A stretch of DNA of 64,000 nt, taken from Tragulus kanchil. Its lineage: Eukaryota > Chordata > Mammalia > Artiodactyla > Tragulidae. Below the pieces are notes generated by a model, which worked only from the letters and a program-made list of their open reading frames with translations, was not told the origin of the DNA and ran no database searches. The stretch lies in contig JAIOJX010000025.1 of NCBI GenBank assembly GCA_022376925.1, positions 6,293,141-6,357,140 of the forward strand, given 5' to 3'. Positions 33,997 through 46,072 of the stretch are shown one piece after another; within the stretch, counting starts at the first letter, position 1; each line of letters starts with the position of its first letter. The position numbers and the translations under genes are program-made.

Positions 33997-35950
33997 CACT
34001 ACAGCACAGGCAAAATGCTGGGGGACCCAAGGCCACAAGCTTAAGCTCAAGTGGGAGTTAACTGCTTGACCTCAGGAACAGCAATGAAGCCAGTGAGTTG
34101 AGGTAAGGCCAAATGCCTTGAGGAAACTGAGTTCATTGCCTGAAAAATTCAGCATCGTATTCCAATAGGCTGTGCAGTAATCAGATGGAAGGGACAGCAC
34201 GTGGAAATCAGAAGAGCTGTGTGCCCTGCTAAGATCTATGAAGAGACCCCCTGCCCCCAACTTCTCCCTCATCTGCTGCTATAAGGCTATGCAAGCTCTC
34301 CACTACCCACTGTACATGGCTGGGGAGTCTTTCTGTCTGGTGGAGTCTTTCTGTCCAGAGCACTGGGGTAGGGGAGGAGGCAATTTCTGGAAGGCAGTTA
34401 TATAAGAAAATATTTGTGTTATTAGATCAGGTTTGGTTTTCCAAGTGGGGCTAAATGGTTTTCTCTACAGTTCGGATAAGTAGGAGCTCATGAGAATGAT
34501 CAGATGAGTTCTGGATTTTTGTTTGAGCATCTGAATTCATCTGCACCTCAGCTACACTTCCCTGAAAATGCCCAGAAGGCAGTTTCTATGTTCTCTTAAA
34601 CTGACTGTCTAAAAGTGACCGCCTGCAAAAATGTCCTTTGGTGGATTGATGTGCCCATTTTTCTCCAGGGAAGGTAACTTCCTGATTGACTGCTCTTCAT
34701 TTCATGTGTTCTAAATTTCTTTCCCTCTCAGATGCATCCTGTTGGCAATGGAGCTAGCTTTGGGAGAGAAAAGGATTGCTATTAGTTCCACTGTTTCTTT
34801 TCTAATTTGAGATAGGGGAACAGAGAAGGCCAGTGTGCTGTAGTCCATGGGGTTGCAAAGAGTCAGACATAACAGTGATTGAAAAACAAGTGCAACAACG
34901 CATACACACACACTCCAGCACCAACAATAACAATAAACAAAGACTTCTGCACATCTCTTATTTGAGGATCCACGAACTGGGTGGCCATATAGTCACAGTA
35001 GAGGGTCTCAGTCCAACTTGCCAGAGTCTCCAACAAACTCATGTCATAAATGTACTCAAATTGCCTTGGGTTCCCAAAGAGGGATGTGGAAAATCAGTGG
35101 AAAGATAGCAGTCTCGGTTGACCAGCTCAGATGGAGGAGGAGTGTCACTACAGCACAGGCAAAATGCTGGGGGACCCAAGGCCACAAGCTTAAGCTCAAG
35201 TGGGAGTTAACTGCTTGACCTCAGGAACAGCAATGAAGCCAGTGAGTTGAGGTAAGGCCAAATGCCTTGAGGAAACTGAGTTCATTGCCTGAAAAATTCA
35301 GCATCGTATTCCAATAGGCTGTGCAGTAATCAGATGGAAGGGACAGCACGTGGAAATCAGAAGAGCTGTGTGCCCTGCTAAGATCTATGAAGAGACCCCC
35401 TGCCCCCAACTTCTCCCTCATCTGCTGCTATAAGGCTATGCAAGCTCTCCACTACCCACTGTACATGGCTGGGGAGTCTTTCTGTCTGGTGGAGTCTTTC
35501 TGTCCAGAGCACTGGGGTAGGGGAGGAGGCAATTTCTGGAAGGCAGTTATATAAGAAAATATTTGTGTTATTAGATCAGGTTTGGTTTTCCAAGTGGGGC
35601 TAAATGGTTTTCTCTACAGTTCGGATAAGTAGGAGCTCATGAGAATGATCAGATGAGTTCTGGATTTTTGTTTGAGCATCTGAATTCATCTGCACCTCAG
35701 CTACACTTCCCTGAAAATGCCCAGAAGGCAGTTTCTATGTTCTCTTAAACTGACTGTCTAAAAGTGACCGCCTGCAAAAATGTCCTTTGGTGGATTGATG
35801 TGCCCATTTTTCTCCAGGGAAGGTAACTTCCTGATTGACTGCTCTTCATTTCATGTGTTCTAAATTTCTTTCCCTCTCAGATGCATCCTGTTGGCAATGG
35901 AGCTAGCTTTGGGAGGGAGAAAAGGATTGCTATTAGTTCCACTGTTTCTT
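33671..35950 (+). repeat. Tandem duplication D10 (33671-34799 and 34820-35950), chained to D9
   Basis: Offset 1149 bp, spacer of about 20 bp at 34800-34819. The left part of the unit (33671-33996) is also the right part of D9, so this 326-bp segment occurs three times (32573, 33671 and 34820). One short indel near the right edge (GGGAGAGAAAAGG versus GGGAGGGAGAAAAGG). Confidence 0.95.
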
Positions 35951-36029
35951 CAGTCAAAACAATACAAATGTTTTTTTAAAATAGTCTTTAGCTACTTCTC
36001 TGGTGGGAGCTGATGTGACACCTCTCACT

Positions 36030-36135
36030 GGTCAGGCTGATCCTGCTGGGGGTGGGAGGGTTGGGGGAGCTGGAGGAGGGGCGGGGAAGGTGGGTGGGGC
36101 CGAAGAGCCGCCCTAGAGGGGCCAGTCCACCTGCA
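36030..36135 (+). promoter_or_regulatory. GC-rich patch with two G-quadruplex motifs and a GC box
   Basis: At 36048-36067 G-runs of 5, 3, 3 and 5 are separated by loops of 1, 1 and 2 bases, an ideal quadruplex motif. A second set lies at 36077-36099 (runs of 4, 4, 3 and 4). GGGGCGGGG at 36077-36085 is an Sp1-type GC box, and CCACCTGC follows at 36127-36134. The surroundings are AT-rich and not CpG-island-like. A cis-regulatory role is inference; no TATA box or coding exon is next to it. Confidence 0.45.
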
Positions 36136-37276
36136 GCTCTGCTAGATGGGGAAACTTGAGGGCTGTGGGGGATTCCTCCTGAGTGAAGCGTGCTTCCTGC
36201 TGCTGTGACTTTTAACTTCTGCAGTGTGGAAACAGAAATCTTGAGCCATTTAGTTACATTGTCAGGGTGTTGTTTCCGATTTTGATCTAAGATTTTGTTT
36301 TAATTAAGATTCAACTTCTCCAGTCAGTTTTCATTTGACTGGTTGATTGCAGAGTGAAACAAGGTCAAGAAAATAGATTAAATATAGACCTCTACGGTCT
36401 TCATTTCTGGATTTTGGTTTTTACGAGGTATAGAGTTGAGTCATGAAAAAAGCTCACATGTTTGGACAATTATCTGGGGGGAATGACATGCGCCAGTAAT
36501 TGCCTGGCTATCACACTTAACTAAGGTTTGTCCTATTTGTCAAATTGTGTCTGTAAAATTTAACAAGCCATTTTCCTTCCCTTCCCTTGTCCCAATAATA
36601 AATATCGAATTCTCCTTTGAGTAAGATGCTCTGGGTGATTCATCACCACAATATTATGTATTAGTGATTGCTATTAACTCACCCATCCCCCCATGGACTC
36701 AAAAAGTATTTGCCTAGCATCCACTATATTCCAAGTATGTTGTAGATAATGGACCTGCAGAGGTCAGAAAAATCTAGTCCTAGACTTGCAAGAGTTCACA
36801 GTCTTATTAAGGAGAAAAGTATTCCAGAAACAAAAATCAACATTGTGAATAACTCATTAAAACCAAATGGTGACATGTATGTATGCAATACAGCAGCCAG
36901 TAGTAAATGACATCTGCATCTGTGAGCCAGAAATCTTCATTCTGGACCACTTGTACAAAAAAGTCCAAGGCCAGATCTGGATTCATGTGGTAATGCCATG
37001 CCCCAATTTACAGGTACCAAGATAAATGTTTTTGACAAATATGGTAGATATTTATAGATTACACAGAAGACAAGGTTGTAGGTGTTGAGGGACAAAGAAG
37101 TCAGGAAAGTTCCTCTAAAATATCACTGTCAAGGAAACAATCCAGGTGACCATAATGCATGACAAGAATAACCCTAGTTTTGGTGACAAATGACATGTGT
37201 ATGCTGCCTTTAGGGTTTCTTCTGGATTTAGCTTCCCTAATTCCCCCTGTTGTCTGCCCCTTCCTTCCTATATGTC
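36136..37276. other. Unassigned DNA
   Basis: No gene recognised. The stretch around 36700-36830 (AAGTATTTGCCTAGCATCC, then ACAGTCTTATTAAGGAG) has the look of a very old mammalian repeat but cannot be assigned. Confidence 0.45.
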
Positions 37277-37352
37277 CTTCTTTTCTTTTCTTTTTTTAAT
37301 TTTTATTTATTTATTTATTTTTGGCTATGCTTGGTTTTCACGGCTGCTGCAG
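37277..37352 (-). mobile_element. CHR-2 SINE 3' fragment
   Basis: TTTTTATTTATTTATTTATT and TTTGGCTATGCTTGGTTTTC with CACGGCTGCTGCAG are the A-tail and tail-proximal body of CHR-2 in minus orientation. The rest of the SINE is missing. Confidence 0.85.
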
Positions 37353-38045
37353 TGAAACAAAAGACATCCCATATCTTTCAATATTTTTCCAAGCTTTTAG
37401 GGGTATTATAGCTAAAGTGTCCATATACCAGTTAACTGGGGATTAAATCAAGGAGAGTCATCAGTAAGATAGATTAAATTGTAACTTGCTTAATAAATAA
37501 TGAACTGAAGTCCTTCTTCCCTGATCAAATTTGTTTCAATTGTATTTACAAAAACTTACATATCCTCCAAATGTCACCTAGTCTAAGTAGTAAGATGTTT
37601 GTCCAAGTTGTTTTCCAGGAACTGAGTCTAGTTTGAGTTCCAGCCTTTTAAGACTGGTTAGGACTACCATCCCTCCATCTGGGCAGGCATGAGTGTCTTT
37701 TTTAGTGACCTTTTGATGCCAGAGGGCCAAGAACTCCACCTTCAGGACATGCTAATAAGACCGCCATTTTCTGAACATGGGTCTGATGAAGAAGCCTACA
37801 GCTTACTTGCATGTGCCCAGAACAATAATTTCCTCAAATTTTTCTTGTTTCCACTCACCTTTCCCCACCTTCCCCACACCTCAGCTTTACCCTGTGAATA
37901 TCCTGAGCTCCTTGCCTTCCGGAAAGTGGATGTGAAATTTGTTCTTTTGTTTCCTCACTTAGCTGCCTCATGAATAAACCCTTCCTCTGCTTTGGCTTGC
38001 TGTGCAATTGGCAAGCAACCCTGGTTTGGTAGTAGGGACAGCCCC
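37350..38045 (+). mobile_element. Possible LTR (edges unresolved)
   Basis: A block with TGCAGTGAAACAAAAG at its left end, a C/T-rich segment (37855-37890), and GAATAAACCCTTCCTCTGCT at 37972-37991, a poly(A) signal context seen in ERV LTRs, followed by GCTTGCTGTGCAATTGGCAA. It ends possibly at AGTAGGGACA. No clear target duplication was found, so it is called from composition and poly(A) context only. Confidence 0.4.
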
Positions 38046-38879
38046 AGTCTTTGCTTGTTCTCACTTTGTCTTCATAAACACTCTAAAGTGTTTTGATTTA
38101 GATAATACATGATACAGTCTCCTGGGTATGGGCACTGAGTGGGTGTTCTGTACACGTGTGGTTAAACTCCCGACTCCTCACCTCTCCATGCTGCTGTCAA
38201 GTGGGCTCACTTAGTTACATTTCAAAGCTAAAGACTAACATGGTCACTTGTGTTCTAAAACCTATCTGACCTACAATAGAAAAAAAAGTCAATGAAATGA
38301 GCCTTGCTAAATTTCTTTGATTTGTTACAGTGAAAAACAAACAAACAAAAAAACAACATCCAACAGTATGGAATTAGTTAAAAAGAAGAGACCGTTCAGT
38401 TGGATCTGTTCATGAGGAAATTAGAAAGAAAGCTTTCTAACAGATGTGACCTGCTGTGTTTCCCACCCTCTATGACAACCTCATGCACCACACTGCACAC
38501 CACAGACCCGAGCAGGTTGTCTATGGATGTGTATGCAGGCTAATAGGTGACTGTTCATGGGATCCATCAAGGAGCTAAACATTCAGCCAGTCTTGGCATA
38601 TTTCCACGTCATGATAGTTCCATCTCTGTCAACAAAGGAAGTCATTCAGATGAAAAGAAAAGTCCAATTTAAAAATATTTCAAAAAATAAGAAACCAAAT
38701 ATTTAGGAGAGACTAGATTTGGCTTAACTGAGATAGTTGAGTCATCATGGACAATTTACTTATTCTTTGGAGAAAGATGGCTTTTAATTAATGGCTCATG
38801 TTTTATTTGTAAAAGAACACATCAATGTCATGAAAAATATGTATTATATTAGATAAAGCACTGCCACCATATTTAGAGT

Positions 38880-38990
38880 GATAATAATAAAGCTAATGTT
38901 AATCAAGTTTTCTGAATGTAGGACATCACACTAAACATTTTGTGTGGCCTTCATCAATTACCACAGCAACCCTGCATCAGAAGAGTTAGA
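38880..38990 (-). mobile_element. MIR-like remnant interrupted by CHR-2
   Basis: ATAATAATAAAGCTAATGTT, ACATCACACTAAACATTTTG and CATCAATTACCACAGCAACC follow reversed MIR order (AATAGCTAAC, CACTGTGCTAAGCAC, CTCACAACAACCCT). Duplicate at about 40015-40125. Confidence 0.5.
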
Positions 38991-38991
38991 A

Positions 38992-39297
38992 GGGACTTTC
39001 CTGGTGGTGCAGTGAATAGGAATATGCCTGCTGATGCAGGGAACAAATGGGTTCAGTTCCTGGTCTGGAAGATTCCACATGCTGAAGAGCAGCTAAACCT
39101 GTGTGCCACAACTACTGAGCCCATATGCTGTACCTCCTGAAGCCCACACCTAGAACCTGTTCTCTGCAGCAAGAGAAGCCATTGCAATGAGAATCTCTCA
39201 CACCAAAACAAAAAGTAGCCCTCACTCACTGCAACTAGAGAAAGTCCTAACAAAGCAGCAAAGACCCAGAGCAGCCAAAAATAAGAATAAATAAAGG
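38992..39297 (+). mobile_element. CHR-2 SINE
   Basis: GGGACTTTCCTGGTGGTGCA with degenerate B box GGGTTCAGTTCC, then GTGTGCCACAACTACTGAGC and GCAACTAGAGAAAGTCC and a tail CCAAAAATAAGAATAAATAA. Duplicate at 40127-40431. Confidence 0.92.
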
Positions 39298-40427
39298 ACA
39301 TAGACACTAAAAATAAAATTAGTAAAAAAACACCCCAAAATGTGCTAGAGGGATGTTGTAGGATCATGTTTGTGGGAGGTCTCGATCTGTCTACCCGTGA
39401 TACATTCTAAAGCTTTTTTATGATTATTTGAATGAGCCTCTGTTTCAGTGTCAGAAAATATTCTCGTGAGTGTGGATAACTGTACTTGGAAATTACAAAT
39501 TATTTGTATCAGTCAGAAGGTAGATAGATGAAGTAATAATAGGTAGGCTGTATTAAAGTCTCTCTCTCTGTAATCCCTGAAAGATAATAGCAGAAGATTA
39601 CCCTCTATGACAACCTCATGCACCACACTGCACACCACAGACCCGAGCAGGTTGTCTATGGATGTGTATGCAGGCTAATAGGTGACTGTTCATGGGATCC
39701 ATCAAGGAGCTAAACATTCAGCCAGTCTTGGCATATTTCCACGTCATGATAGTTCCATCTCTGTCAACAAAGGAAGTCATTCAGATGAAAAGAAAAGTCC
39801 AATTTAAAAATATTTCAAAAAATAAGAAACCAAATATTTAGGAGAGACTAGATTTGGCTTAACTGAGATAGTTGAGTCATCATGGACAATTTACTTATTC
39901 TTTGGAGAAAGATGGCTTTTAATTAATGGCTCATGTTTTATTTGTAAAAGAACACATCAATGTCATGAAAAATATGTATTATATTAGATAAAGCACTGCC
40001 ACCATATTTAGAGTGATAATAATAAAGCTAATGTTAATCAAGTTTTCTGAATGTAGGACATCACACTAAACATTTTGTGTGGCCTTCATCAATTACCACA
40101 GCAACCCTGCATCAGAAGAGTTAGAAGGGACTTTCCTGGTGGTGCAGTGAATAGGAATATGCCTGCTGATGCAGGGAACAAATGGGTTCAGTTCCTGGTC
40201 TGGAAGATTCCACATGCTGAAGAGCAGCTAAACCTGTGTGCCACAACTACTGAGCCCATATGCTGTACCTCCTGAAGCCCACACCTAGAACCTGTTCTCT
40301 GCAGCAAGAGAAGCCATTGCAATGAGAATCTCTCACACCAAAACAAAAAGTAGCCCTCACTCACTGCAACTAGAGAAAGTCCTAACAAAGCAGCAAAGAC
40401 CCAGAGCAGCCAAAAATAAGAATAAAT

Positions 40428-42702
40428 AAAGGACATAGACACTAAAAATAAAATTAGTAAAAAAAAAAACACCCCCAAAATGTGCTAGAGGGATGTTGTA
40501 GGATCATGTTTGTGGGAGGTCTCGATCTGTCTACCCGTGATACATTCTAAAGCTTTTTTTTTTATGATTATTTGAATGAGCCTCTGTTTCAGTGTCAGAA
40601 AATATTCTCGTGAGTGTGGATAACTGTACTTGGAAATTACAAATTATTTGTATCAGTCAGAAGGTAGATAGATGAAGTAATAATAGGTAGGCTGTATTAA
40701 AGTCTCTCTCTCTGTAATCCCTGAAAGATAATAGCAGAAAGATTGCTTTTACAACCTTTGTGAATTAAAAACTTTGTGAATCTTACTCTAATGACTGAAA
40801 TATCAATCAGAAGAAAATTGTGTGTAGTATTAGAATTATATGTCAAGGTAGGGAACCAGTGTTTAATAAGGTCGGTGGGTATTACTGGAAACCCTTAGAA
40901 AAATCTCCTACATGGGTCTGAGGCCCTCTTGATTCTCCCATGTCCTGACTTTTCCTTCTAAAAAAACAAGTTAGTTTAAATAGACTATTACTTTTATCTA
41001 TTAATAAATAAGATGTTCCAAATGTATACATAATTTTTTCAAGAGTAAGGCTAAAACAAATCCATCTTTTATTACACATAATTTAATATTATGTGTTTAT
41101 ATTTATATAATAAGAAATAAGGGGAAAATATATCTATATTATGTAAACATAAAATTATGTCTGAAGTAATAGCTATACCTTGAAAGAGCCATTGGGATGG
41201 TTTTGAGGACTCAATTTAGAATAAATACTGACGTGGGTTAAAGTCTGGTTTAGCAAATGAATTTAATTATAAACTTCAGATTTCTTATGTTTAAATAGGA
41301 GTGATAGTCTATTTTATACTTTGAATTTGAATAGAGCTTTATTCAATTAATAGCATTTCCCTAGATTTTCTCCTTAATTTTGATTTTTACCAAGAACTTA
41401 GTCAAGGAGAAAACCTAAAGGAAAAATGGGCTGGGATTTTTCATTTTCTAAGTGACTTCATTACATCATCTTCCTGTTCCTTTTGTGTCCACTTAAACAG
41501 TAAGAACAAAGGTCTAGAGGAAAGGAGGGGCTCTTTCGTTTTGTGCTTATGGTAGACCGAAGTCACGCTAACCCAAGGGTAAGAAAAAAAGGACATAGAC
41601 ACTAAAATAAAATTAGTAAAAAACACCCCAAAATGTGCTAGAGGGATGTTGTAGGATCATGTTTGTGGGAGGTCTCGATCTGTCTACCCGTGATACATTC
41701 TAAAGCTTTTTTTTTATGATTATTTGAATGAGCCTCTGTTTCAGTGTCAGAAAATATTCTCGTGAGTGTGGATAACTGTACTTGGAAATTACAAATTATT
41801 TGTATCAGTCAGAAGGTAGATAGATGAAGTAATAATAGGTAGGCTGTATTAAAGTCTCTCTTTTGTAATCCCTGAAAGATAATAGCAGAAAGATTGCTTT
41901 TACAACCTTTGTGAATTAAAACTTTGTGAATCTTACTCTAATGACTGAAATATCAATCCGAAGAAAATAGTGTGTAGTATTAGAATTATATGTCAAGGTA
42001 GGGAACCAGTGTTTAATAAGGTCGGTGGGTATTACTGGAAACCCTTAGAAAAATCTCCTACATGGGTCTGAGGCCCTCTTGATTCTCCCATGTCCTGACT
42101 TTTCCTTCTAAAAAAACAAGTTAGTTTAAATAGACTATTACTTTTATCTATTAATAAATAAGATGTTCCAAATGTATACAAAATTTTTTTCAAGAGTAAG
42201 GCTAAAACAAATCCATCTTTTATTACACATAATTTAATATTATGTGTTTATATTTATATAATAAGAAATAAGGGGAAAATATATCTATATTATGTAAACA
42301 TAAAATTATGTCTGAAGTAATAGCTATACCTTGAAAGAGCCATTGGGATGGTTTTGAGGACTCAATTTAGAATAAATACTGACGTGGGTTAAAGTCTGGT
42401 TTAGCAAATGAATTTAATTATAAACTTCAGATTTCTTATGTTTAAATAGGAGTGATAGTCTATTTTATACTTTGAATTTGAATAGAGCTTTATTCAATTA
42501 ATAGCATTTCCCTAGATTTTCTCCTTAATTTTGATTTTTACCAAGAACTTAGTCAAGGAGAAAACCTAAAGGAAAAATGGGCTGGGATTTTTCATTTTCT
42601 AAGTGACTTCATTACATCATCTTCCTGTTCCTTTTGTGTCCACTTAAACAGTAAGAACAAAAGGTCTAGAGGAAAGGAGGGGGCTCTTTCGTTTTGTGCT
42701 TT
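40428..42702 (+). repeat. Tandem duplication D12 (40428-41548 and 41588-42702), chained to D11
   Basis: Offset about 1155-1160 bp, spacer of about 39 bp at 41549-41587. The first about 310 bp (GGACATAGACACTAAA onwards) also forms the end of D11, giving three copies (39298, 40431 and 41591). Differences are mainly homopolymer and TC-repeat lengths (TCTCTCTCTCTG versus TCTCTCTTTTG) plus isolated changes. Confidence 0.94.
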
Positions 42703-42850
42703 GGTGAGAAATGAGTCTATGGTCATCTCTGGACTCCATGAATAAGTAGATGACAGAGAAAATTCTTGGGACTTCAGGGTAGAAGTTGTAATTGGACTTT
42801 TCCAATGTGAGGTGCTGCACAGAACATCTAGCTCCACAACTGGGGATAAT

Positions 42851-45013
42851 CAGATTGTAGAAGAGTGGTAGTCTAAATGATCTACCTTGCATCTCCAGTG
42901 GTGGACCCTTAGGCTAGGATGGGAGTCCTCCCTTCTGGCTGAAGGAAGCTGCCTGCCATTGTAGAGGCTGCTAAAGTTAAGGATCCTTCCACCCTATGGT
43001 CTGTATTGGCATCTGATCTTTTTTATTGCCATGTTTTAGAAAATATTATATATCAAGTGTTATGGGCTCGTTAAAAGGTTGTGCTCTACTTTTATATAAA
43101 TTATCCCCTTGTATGCAATGCTATACATATGGAAAGGATTCTTTATTGACGTTAACATTTCTGGGTCCCCCGGGGGCATCACTTAACTTGTCAGTTGTTG
43201 TGAACCTAGATGGACCTTGCACCCTATACAAATTAAAGCCAACCCACTGTGAGCGTAACTAGAAGTCTGTTTCTGCAAATGGTAGGAGATGATAGTTTTC
43301 TGACCCTCTTCATTGCCTTTGACACATTATGAACCCATAATGATATTCAAACAATTTTTCTGTCATATTTGGACTGAAACTGGAGTCTGTAAAGGGGAGG
43401 AGAGAGATGGAGACAAAAGAACTACTTAAAGAAATTTTGGCTGAAAGCTTTTCATATCTGATGAAAAATAACCCACAGATTTAAGACATTCAGTGCACTG
43501 CAAACAAGATAAATAACAAAGAAAATTTTAGCTCTTATTATTCTAAACATTATAACAAGAGAAAATCTTTAAAACAGAAGAAAACACATCATCTTCAGAA
43601 AAATAACAGTAAGAAATACTGATCAAATCTATACACTAGAAGACATAATTAAAGAACTAAATGAGAAAAACAAAATAGCACCTTCTAACCTAAGACTCTA
43701 ACAGAGTGAAAATACCCTTCAAAAAAATGAGGAAGAAATTTTTCAGATAACTAAAACTCAGAGAATTGTTACTAACAGGTCTACAATAGACAAAAAACTG
43801 AATAATGTTTTTCATGTCAAATGATAATGATCCCAGATAATGGATTGGAAGTTCAAGAGTTTATAACTTGGGCTTCCCTGGTGACTTAGTAAATAATCTG
43901 CCTGCAATATAGGAGACCTTGGTTTGATCCCTCAGATTGTAGAAGAGTGGTAGTCTAAATGATCTACCTTGCATCTCCAGTGGTGGACCCTTAGGCTAGG
44001 ATGGGAGTCCTCCTTCTGGCTGAAGGAAGCTGCCTGCCATTGTAGAGGCTGCTAAAGTTAAGGATCCTTCCACCCTATGGTCTGTATTGGCATCTGATCT
44101 TTTTTATTGCCATGTTTTAGAAAATATTATATATCAAGTGTTATGGGCTCGTTAAAAGGTTGTGCTCTACTTTTATATAAATTATCCCCTTGTATGCAAT
44201 GCTATACATATGGAAAGGATTCTTTATTGACGTTAACATTTCTGGGTCCCCCGGGGGCATCACTTAACTTGTCAGTTGTTGTGAACCTAGATGGACCTTG
44301 CACCCTATACAAATTAAAGCCAACCCACTGTGAGCGTAACTAGAAGTCTGTTTCTGCAAATGGTAGGAGATGATAGTTTTCTGACCCTCTTCATTGCCTT
44401 TGACACATTATGAACCCATAATGATATTCAAACAATTTTTCTGTCATATTTGGACTGAAACTGGAGTCTGTAAAGGGGAGGAGAGAGATGGAGACAAAAG
44501 AACTACTTAAAGAAATTTTGGCTGAAAGCTTTTCATATCTGATGAAAAATAACCCACAGATTTAAGACATTCAGTGCACTGCAAACAAGATAAATAACAA
44601 AGAAAATTTTAGCTCTTATTATTCTAAACATTATAACAAGAGAAAATCTTTAAAACAGAAGAAAACACATCATCTTCAGAAAAATAACAGTAAGAAATAC
44701 TGATCAAATCTATACACTAGAAGACATAATTAAAGAACTAAATGAGAAAAACAAAATAGCACCTTCTAACCTAAGACTCTAACAGAGTGAAAATACCCTT
44801 CAAAAAAATGAGGAAGAAATTTTTCAGATAACTAAAACTCAGAGAATTGTTACTAACAGGTCTACAATAGACAAAAAACTGAATAATGTTTTTCATGTCA
44901 AATGATAATGATCCCAGATAATGGATTGGAAGTTCAAGAGTTTATAACTTGGGCTTCCCTGGTGACTTAGTAAATAATCTGCCTGCAATATAGGAGACCT
45001 TGGTTTGATCCCT
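42851..45013 (+). repeat. Tandem duplication D13 (42851-43932 and 43933-45013)
   Basis: Two copies of about 1082 bp abut directly. The join falls inside a Bov-tA element: copy 1 ends GGTTTGATCCCT just after the B box, copy 2 continues there into a full SINE. One C indel (CCTCCCTTCTGG versus CCTCCTTCTGG). Confidence 0.96.
43425..43869 (+). mobile_element. Old LINE-1 fragment (upstream of the ORF1/ORF2 region seen at 9162)
   Basis: AAAGAAATTTTGGCTGAAAG, TTTTCATATCTGATGAAAAA, then ACATTATAACAAGAGAAAAT and AAAGCACATCATCTTC-like sequence follow the L1M order ATTATGGCTGAAAACTTCCC, TTATAATCAAACTGTC, AAGAGAAAATCTT. Decayed; duplicate at about 44507-44950. Confidence 0.55.
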
Positions 45014-45155
45014 GGGTTGGGAAGATCCCCTGGAGAAAGGAAAGGCAACCCACTCCAGGATTCCTGACTGGAGAATCCCATGTACAGAGGATCCTGGCCA
45101 GCTACAGTCCGTGGGATACCCAAATCAGACAAGACCGCAATTAAACAACAACAAA
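44951..45155 (+). mobile_element. Bov-tA SINE, full length
   Basis: GGGCTTCCCTGGTGACTTAG, the B-box area GGTTTGATCCCTGGG, then GATCCCCTGGAGAAAGG, AACCCACTCCAGGATTCC, GAGAATCCCATGTACAGAGG and a tail AATTAAACAACAACAAAAG. The D13 first copy (43870-43932) has only the head, cut at the join. Confidence 0.95.
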
Positions 45156-45834
45156 AGTAGACTGCAGTCATGGTTACATTTTGTCATTTCAGGCTAACTT
45201 CTAAAACAGTGTTAAAAATGTTTAACACACAAAAAAAGCTAATAAAGAAGAAAATCCAAGAATAAAATGTAATGTAATTTATTAATGCAAAAATAAAGAT
45301 TACCCTTAGTCAGTAAAGAATAAAAGAATCATATGATTCTGACTTTTTATGACAAGGTTGAGCTATTTAAATTCTGCTTTGGGTTTTTCAGTTATTTCAA
45401 TGCACTGTTAGAAGCAACACCTACCTTATCTTAGTCTTTATCTTCTGTCCCACTCCATATCAGTATATGCACAACCTGTGTCTATGTCAGTTTGAATGAT
45501 ATACTTGTGTGCCTTGGCTTCCACCACTTTCTCAGTTCCAAGTTTATAATACTAAGATGCATGAGATAAGAAATGCACCCAAAGAGGCAAGCCTATAAAG
45601 ATTCTGGACAGCACAAACTTTACTACTTTTTACCAAAATTATCTTATTCCTCCACTAGATATTGTCAGAAGGTATTATCCTACTCTGGGCATATTAAAAG
45701 AATTTGAGAGAGAAAACAATGTTGATCAAGGAGCCATTGAAAGGCAGTAAAAGGATTTAAATTCCAGAGTTTTGAAATCCAAATCTCCACTTCTCTCAGC
45801 CCTTCCTTTTATTCATTTCCAAATTTTGTAAGTG

Positions 45835-45882
<48 letters not shown>

Positions 45883-46072
45883 CACAAGTACTGGGAGTTC
45901 AGCCATGCTCTTTCTGGTTTCTAGTATCAAATTTTTTATTCCTTCTGTACAGGCCAAGACTCACCAATTCTTGGAGTGATTTATAGCATTTATGAATACA
46001 GATATTCAAGTCTTGCTTCAGTGCTAATTGCATCATAATTTTGTGGGTGGGGGTTCACCTCCTATCAATGTA
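45156..46072. other. Unassigned DNA with a CA microsatellite
   Basis: No gene recognised. Confidence 0.45.
45837..45878. repeat. (CA)n microsatellite
   Basis: About 21 uninterrupted CA units. Not in a duplicated block, so likely a usable polymorphic locus. Confidence 0.97.

Larger units (their letters stand above)
38465..40744 (+). repeat. Tandem duplication D11 (38465-39599 and 39600-40744)
   Basis: Two copies of about 1135-1145 bp abut directly. Differences are homopolymer lengths (AGTAAAAAAACACCCC versus AGTAAAAAAAAAAACACCCCC; CTTTTTTATG versus CTTTTTTTTTTATG) in the last 300 bp. Confidence 0.96.

Noticed and set aside
45837..45878. (CA)n tract as Z-DNA regulatory element
   Set aside because: A plain microsatellite; nothing nearby suggests a promoter.
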